Source: Arsukibacterium tuosuense (lineage in GTDB: Bacteria; Pseudomonadota; Gammaproteobacteria; Steroidobacterales; GCA-2729495). Taken from it: DNA of 64,000 bases. Under the pieces are notes generated by a model that searched no databases, was not told the DNA's origin, and worked only from the letters and a program-made list of their open reading frames with translations. A program made the translations under genes and the position numbers. Shown here one piece after another: positions 60,825 through 64,000 of this stretch. The stretch lies in assembly GCA_945872065.1 (NCBI GenBank), contig CAMBYH010000001.1, forward strand, positions 109,246 through 173,245, written 5' to 3'. Every line of letters begins with the position of its first letter. The first letter of the stretch is position 1.

Positions 60825-61418
60825 ATGAAGTTCGCTTAGATCCGTGTGCGCCGCTGCCTGGCCGTTGCCTGCCTGACCCTGGCCGCCGCAGGCGCAGCGC
60901 AGCCCTGCGGTTTCGAGGACCCCGATTCAGTCGCCGGGCAGCGCAGCGTCATGAACCTGGCCTTCCCGGACTCGGCCTGGGTGAGCACCGCCATCTGGCA
61001 GGCACAGAAGGCCGGTGACCTGCCGCTCGATGCACTGCCCCGGCGCGATGACCTCACGCCGCAAGCACGCGCCAGTCTGCAGTTCACGCGCATCACCTGG
61101 CTGATCAACAGTCTGGCGAGGCGGCTCGACGTACCGCCCGGCGAAATCGATCGCCCCGCGATCGCAGTCGTGCTGATGGAGTCGATGCTGTGGAGCCGGG
61201 TGGAGCCGCGCGACGGGGCCTTCGCGGCGCGGGCGCGAATCCATGTCAGCGGCCCCGAACCCGGCGACGTGGTGCTGGTGACCGACGCGCCGGCCATCCA
61301 GGCCATCGTCAGCGGCGGCATGGGATTCGAACGCGCAGAGCAACTCGGGCTGGTGCGGCTGTACGGGAGCGCGGCCCAGGTGGGCGCGGTGCAGGCCTGG
61401 CTAGGATCGGCGAACTGA
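60825..61418 (+). pseudogene. Unknown secreted protein whose natural start is followed by an in-frame TAG
   Basis: The open part runs from a GTG at 60846 (190 codons). It encodes a signal-peptide-like start (LAVACLTLAAAGAAQPC, with a Cys that could be lipidated) and a globular domain I do not recognise. Immediately upstream and in the same frame, an ATG at 60825 has a good AGGGGG ribosome-binding site, but codon 5 is TAG (60837-60839), giving MKFA-stop-IRVRRCLAV. The natural reading would be one continuous signal peptide. So the gene is either broken by a nonsense change, restarted at GTG 60846 (which has no ribosome-binding site), or affected by a sequence error. No function is proposed. Confidence 0.5.
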
Positions 61419-61432
61419 CAGGGCAGTGACTG

Positions 61433-61846
61433 CTACGAGCTTGAGCCGGACTTTGGCTTCACATACAGAACGAGGCTATGGTCCACCAGATCGTAGCCGT
61501 GGCGGCCGACGATCTCCCGCTGCAGGCGTTCAATCTCGTCGTTGGCGAACTCCACCACCCGGCCTGTTTCAACGCACACCATGTGATCGTGGTGCCGGCC
61601 CGAATCCAGTTCAAACACCGAGTGGTCGCTGGCAAAGTTGTGGCGGGTGACGAGGCCGGCCTGTTCGAACTGGGTCAGCACCCGGTACACCGTGGCCAGG
61701 CCCACGTCGTCCCCCGCGTCCGCCAGCCGTCGGTAGATTTCCTCGGCGCTGAGATGCCGGGGACCACCTTCCTGGAGAATCTCCAGAATCCGCAGCCGGG
61801 GGGTGGTGGCCTTGAGGCCGGCCTTTTTCAGGTCCTTCAGTTCCAT
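61433..61846 (-). CDS. fur: Ferric uptake regulator Fur
   Basis: A 137-residue iron-responsive repressor. It has the winged helix (KATTPRLRILEILQEGGPRHLSAEEIYRRL in pieces, then DVGLATVYRVLTQFEQAGLV) and the metal-binding HHDHMVCVETGRVVEFANDEIE. Only the first Cys of the enteric CxxC structural zinc site is kept (C-x2-G), as in Pseudomonas Fur. It diverges from bamE, a conserved pair. I see no convincing Fur box in the 48 bases between them. Confidence 0.97.
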   Translation of the reverse strand: MELKDLKKAGLKATTPRLRILEILQEGGPRHLSAEEIYRRLADAGDDVGLATVYRVLTQFEQAGLVTRHNFASDHSVFELDSGRHHDHMVCVETGRVVEFANDEIERLQREIVGRHGYDLVDHSLVLYVKPKSGSSS

Positions 61847-61894
61847 TTTCTGGTGATCTGACGTCCGGATGATGGGCTATGATGCGCGAGGATT

Positions 61895-62248
61895 ATGGCA
61901 CCCTCTGCTCTTCAACGCTGGCTTCGGACGCTTGGTCTGGCCCTCCTTCTGGCTTTGCCGGCGGGCCTTCTTGGCGGCTGCGTTTATCGCCTCGACGTGC
62001 AGCAGGGCAACCTGCTGGACCAGACGGATATCGAGGCGGTCCAGGAAGGCATGACCCGCAGCCAGGTCCGCTATCTGCTGGGGACGCCGCTGGCAGTCGA
62101 TCCCTTCAAACCCGATCGCTGGGACTACATGTACTACCTGAAGCCCGGCAAGCTGAGCAGGGCAACCCAGCGCTGGGTCATCGTCCGGTTTGACGGCGAC
62201 ATTGTCCGGGAAGTGAACCGGGACGTGCCACTGGGCAGCCAGGGCTGA
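61895..62248 (+). CDS. bamE: Outer membrane protein assembly factor BamE
   Basis: A 117-residue outer-membrane lipoprotein (SmpA/OmlA) of the BAM complex, which inserts beta-barrel proteins. The signal peptide ends in the lipobox LLGGC. The mature part has YRLDVQQGNLLDQTDIEAV, GMTRSQVRYLLGTPL and DRWDYMYYL, the family hallmarks. A GAGG site 4 bases before the ATG is close. It diverges from fur and converges on ratA. Confidence 0.96.
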   Translation: MAPSALQRWLRTLGLALLLALPAGLLGGCVYRLDVQQGNLLDQTDIEAVQEGMTRSQVRYLLGTPLAVDPFKPDRWDYMYYLKPGKLSRATQRWVIVRFDGDIVREVNRDVPLGSQG

Positions 62249-62250
62249 CC

Positions 62251-62694
62251 TCAGCCGTAGACCACTTTGGCGCGGGCCACGAAGGCATCCACCAGTCCGC
62301 TGCAGGTGAGCTCGAAAGCGGGACCCAGCAACCAGTCCCGGGCTGTACTCGCAAACTGGAACTGCACGCGAAGATCGATCCGGCAGCCCGGCGCAAGCCC
62401 CTGGTCGCCGAGCGCCGTAACCCGCCACTCGCCGTGCAGGCTCCTGAAAGGGCCATCCACCAGCTCCATCGTCATGCGGTGGGGCGGCTCCAGCAAGTTA
62501 CGGGTGGTGAAGCTGGAGGAAAAAGGCCCCCGCGAAAGCGAGAGGCTTGCTACCAGGCCGGTCGGGTCCCGGGAAAGCACCGAACTTGCTGTGCAACCCG
62601 GCAGGAACTGGGGGTATGACTCCACATCCGCGACGAGGGCAAACATGGCCTCTGCCGGGTAGGGCACGATGGCACTGCGCTGAACTTCACGCAT
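62251..62694 (-). CDS. ratA: RatA/Coq10 family START-domain protein
   Basis: A 147-residue polyketide cyclase/START-fold protein. Members are annotated as RatA toxin or as Coq10-like ubiquinone-binding proteins; the second role has better general support outside E. coli. Blocks: VQRSAIVPYPAEAMFALVADVESYPQFLPGC (in two pieces) and ELTCSGLVDAFVARAKVVYG. The start is ATG 62694 (MREVQRSAIV). It diverges from smpB, the usual arrangement; the opening toward 62787 would run into the smpB promoter. Confidence 0.93.
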   Translation of the reverse strand: MREVQRSAIVPYPAEAMFALVADVESYPQFLPGCTASSVLSRDPTGLVASLSLSRGPFSSSFTTRNLLEPPHRMTMELVDGPFRSLHGEWRVTALGDQGLAPGCRIDLRVQFQFASTARDWLLGPAFELTCSGLVDAFVARAKVVYG

Positions 62695-62747
62695 CGGAAG
62701 TGATTTGGCTTTCGCTGCCCCACTGAACTTGGCAGGATTGTTGCCGA

Positions 62748-63257
62748 ATGAGTGCCAAGAAATCCAGCAAGCCGGACAAGCCGGCAAAGGCGAAAAAGGT
62801 CGACACGGCCCCGCGCCTGATTGCGGAAAACCGCAAGGCCCGCTTCGACTTCTACATTGAGGACCGGTTCGAGGCCGGTCTTGCCCTCCTCGGCTGGGAA
62901 GTGAAGAGCCTCCGGGAGGCGAAAGCCAACCTGAAGGAGTCCTACGCCATCTTCCGCAACGACGAGGCCTGGCTCATTGGCGCCCACATCACACCGCTGA
63001 CCTCCGCCTCGACCCACGTGGAGGCGGATCCCGTGCGCATGCGCAAGCTCCTGCTCCACCGGCGGGAGATCGACCGCCTGCGGGGCTCCGTGGAGCGCGA
63101 CGGCTACACGCTGGTGCCGCTGGCCATGAACTGGGTCAACGGCCGGGCCAAGGTCACCCTGGGCCTTGCCAAGGGCAAGAACACCCGGGACAAGCGGGAT
63201 TCCATCAAGGACCGGGACTGGCAGCGCCAGAAAGGCCGGGTGCTGCGCCGCGGGTAG
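62748..63257 (+). CDS. smpB: SsrA-binding protein SmpB
   Basis: A 169-residue tmRNA-binding protein needed for trans-translation on stalled ribosomes. It has a Lys-rich N-terminal extension (about 20 residues), then the core [40 protein letters not shown] and the C-terminal tail [20 protein letters not shown]. Its RNA partner ssrA follows 65 bases downstream. Confidence 0.98.
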   Translation: MSAKKSSKPDKPAKAKKVDTAPRLIAENRKARFDFYIEDRFEAGLALLGWEVKSLREAKANLKESYAIFRNDEAWLIGAHITPLTSASTHVEADPVRMRKLLLHRREIDRLRGSVERDGYTLVPLAMNWVNGRAKVTLGLAKGKNTRDKRDSIKDRDWQRQKGRVLRRG

Positions 63258-63284
63258 GAGCGCCTTGAGGCGCGATCGGCTCCC

Positions 63285-63313
63285 TTGTCTTCCCCGACGG
63301 GGGCCCCAATAAT
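63285..63313 (+). promoter_or_regulatory. Promoter of ssrA
   Basis: TTGTCT (63285-63290), 17-base spacer, AATAAT (63308-63313); tmRNA begins 10 bases later. A small GCGCC/GGCGC hairpin at 63259-63272 lies between smpB and this promoter. Confidence 0.65.
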
Positions 63314-63322
63314 GGCGTCACT

Positions 63323-63688
63323 GGGGGCGACATGGTTTCGACGTGGGTTACAAACCCCTTAGTGCATGCCGAGGTGCAGGTTCCCTCGTAAATCCATCTG
63401 CAAACACTTAGTTGCCAACGACGACAACTACGCTCTCGCTGCTTAAAAACCAGTCTTGAGAGCCTTCTGACTGGCGCCGTACCTGTGCGGACCAGCACCA
63501 GGAGTCATCAACCACAGGATCGCGTGCGGGTTCGTCCGGGATCTTCACGTTAAAGCCCATCAACCGGACTGGCTGTCAGTTGTCCCTGCCCGTCGGGTAG
63601 CTGCCAGTAAGACAAAAGGCGGGATACGCATGTAGATCTGAGGGCAGCGGACTTGCGGACGCGGGTTCGATTCCCGCCGCCTCCACCA
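63323..63688 (+). ncRNA. ssrA: Transfer-messenger RNA (tmRNA)
   Basis: About 366 bases. The 5' end GGGGGCGACATGG and the 3' end with T arm GCGGGTTCGATTCCCGC and CGCCTCCACCA form the tRNA-like domain (seven acceptor pairs, one G-U) with encoded CCA. The reading frame encodes the tag ANDDNYALAA followed by TAA at 63443-63445. The 3' part of the gene is a common attachment site, and an integrase gene follows. Confidence 0.96.
63655..63688 (+). other. Probable attL core in the 3' end of ssrA
   Basis: The T arm, acceptor strand and CCA of tmRNA are the usual target for tyrosine integrases of this kind. The exact core boundaries cannot be set without the other end of the element. Confidence 0.55.
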
Positions 63689-63722
63689 AACAAGAGTCCA
63701 GCCGAGTACGACGCCGACCGAG

Positions 63723-63747
63723 AAACCCGCTAGAACGCGGGTTTTTT
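63723..63747 (+). terminator. Intrinsic terminator of ssrA
   Basis: AAACCCGC (63723-63730), loop of 6, GCGGGTTT (63737-63744), ending in a run of six T. It lies 35 bases after the tmRNA 3' end. Confidence 0.92.
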
Positions 63748-63772
63748 CGCGTCTGGGCCCGCTCGCCTTGTC

Positions 63773-63861
63773 CGACCCAATCGACCCAAATCCGATTGTA
63801 GCCGACCCAAAGTGGGGGCATAGTTGGGGGCATCCTGATCCCGACCATGGACGATGCCCCC
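63773..63861 (+). repeat. Short repeats between ssrA and the integrase, possible arm-type sites
   Basis: CGACCCAA occurs at 63773, 63782 and 63803. GGGGGCAT occurs at 63814 and 63826 and inverted (ATGCCCCC) at 63854-63861, inside the first codons of the integrase. Confidence 0.5.
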
Positions 63862-64000
63862 AAAGTGCCACTGACGGATAAGACCATTAAGGCCACCAGC
63901 CCGCGCCAAAAGGCCTACCGGCTCACCGATGGCGGCGGCCTCTACCTTGAGGTTGCCCCGAGCGGCCAGCGCCTGTGGCGCCTGAAGTACCGCTACGGCG
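63847..64000 (+). CDS. P4-type tyrosine integrase, N-terminal fragment at window edge
   Basis: The first 51 codons of a phage-type integrase, open to the window end. The N-terminal arm-binding domain (DUF4102 type) is recognisable: [32 protein letters not shown] and LWRLKYRYG. Such integrases insert genomic islands into tRNA and tmRNA genes, and this one starts 158 bases after the ssrA CCA. The catalytic domain lies outside the window. Confidence 0.9.
   Translation, partial: MDDAPKVPLTDKTIKATSPRQKAYRLTDGGGLYLEVAPSGQRLWRLKYRYG

Larger units (their letters stand above)
63689..64000 (+). mobile_element. Left end of an integrative element inserted at ssrA (continues beyond the window)
   Basis: The segment after ssrA contains an intrinsic terminator, several short repeats typical of integrase arm sites, and the start of a P4-type integrase gene reading away from ssrA. 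The element must continue to the right; its cargo is not visible. Confidence 0.75.

Noticed and set aside
61847..61894. Fur box between fur and bamE
   Set aside because: No GATAATGATWATCATTATC-like match of useful quality in the 48-base gap.
63560..63896. Minus-strand ORFs reading VEAAGIEPAS and WWRRRESNPRP
   Set aside because: They are antisense to tmRNA and its 3' region, a well-known false ORF family. No ribosome-binding site or protein family supports them.

Overview
The window is about 64 kb of a G+C-rich gammaproteobacterial chromosome, almost all of it conserved backbone. The strongest taxonomic signals are gene orders: hrcA-grpE-dnaK-dnaJ-dapB-carA-carB-greA, yhbY/rlmE-ftsH-folP-glmM-tpiA-secG-tRNA-Leu(GAG), and tRNA-fMet-rimP-nusA-infB-rbfA-truB-rpsO-pnp. 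ZipA, BamE, BolA, YciB and YciI point the same way. A PhaR-type regulator, a short-form QueF and an HrcA repressor argue against an enteric bacterium. I cannot name the genus.

Layout. 1-2420: M50 protease (cut by the window edge) and yciO on the minus strand; yciB, yciI and bolA on the plus strand. 2421-5243: a more A+T-rich accessory patch with two DUF6502-like proteins facing each other around an exported protein with a C-terminal Gly-Ile-Ser-Gly-Ser-Gly repeat. 5244-11423: ligA, zipA and smc (minus). 11560-13621: queF, a DksA-like protein with a long Lys/Ala/Pro tail, and phaR (plus). 13687-22269: the pnp-rpsO-truB-rbfA-infB-nusA-rimP cluster (minus), preceded by a structured leader with two intrinsic terminators, then tRNA-fMet. 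22863-37100: a complete 14-gene complex I operon (nuoA to nuoN, minus). It lies between tRNA-Leu/secG/tpiA and tRNA-fMet. 38621-44286: glmM, folP, ftsH, rlmE, yhbY and greA. 44283-54810: carB, carA, dapB, dnaJ, dnaK, grpE and hrcA (minus), with two sigma-32 type promoters. 54873-59926: nadK, recN and a large DUF349 protein (plus). 60202-61418: a limonene-epoxide-hydrolase-like exported protein and an unknown secreted protein whose natural start is followed by an in-frame stop. 61433-63257: fur, bamE, ratA and smpB. 63323-63688: tmRNA (ssrA). 63689-64000: the left end of an integrative element, with a P4-type integrase starting just downstream of ssrA.

Functionally the window joins energy conservation (complex I), transcription, translation and RNA turnover (NusA, IF2, RimP, RbfA, TruB, S15, PNPase, GreA, SmpB/tmRNA), proteostasis (DnaK system, FtsH), chromosome maintenance (Smc, LigA, RecN) and precursor synthesis (carbamoyl phosphate, diaminopimelate, folate, glucosamine phosphate, queuosine). 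The features most worth follow-up are the rimP leader RNA, the DUF6502/GISGSG locus, the start of the ssrA-integrated element, the unusual DksA-like protein, the missing folP start codon and the interrupted secreted protein.
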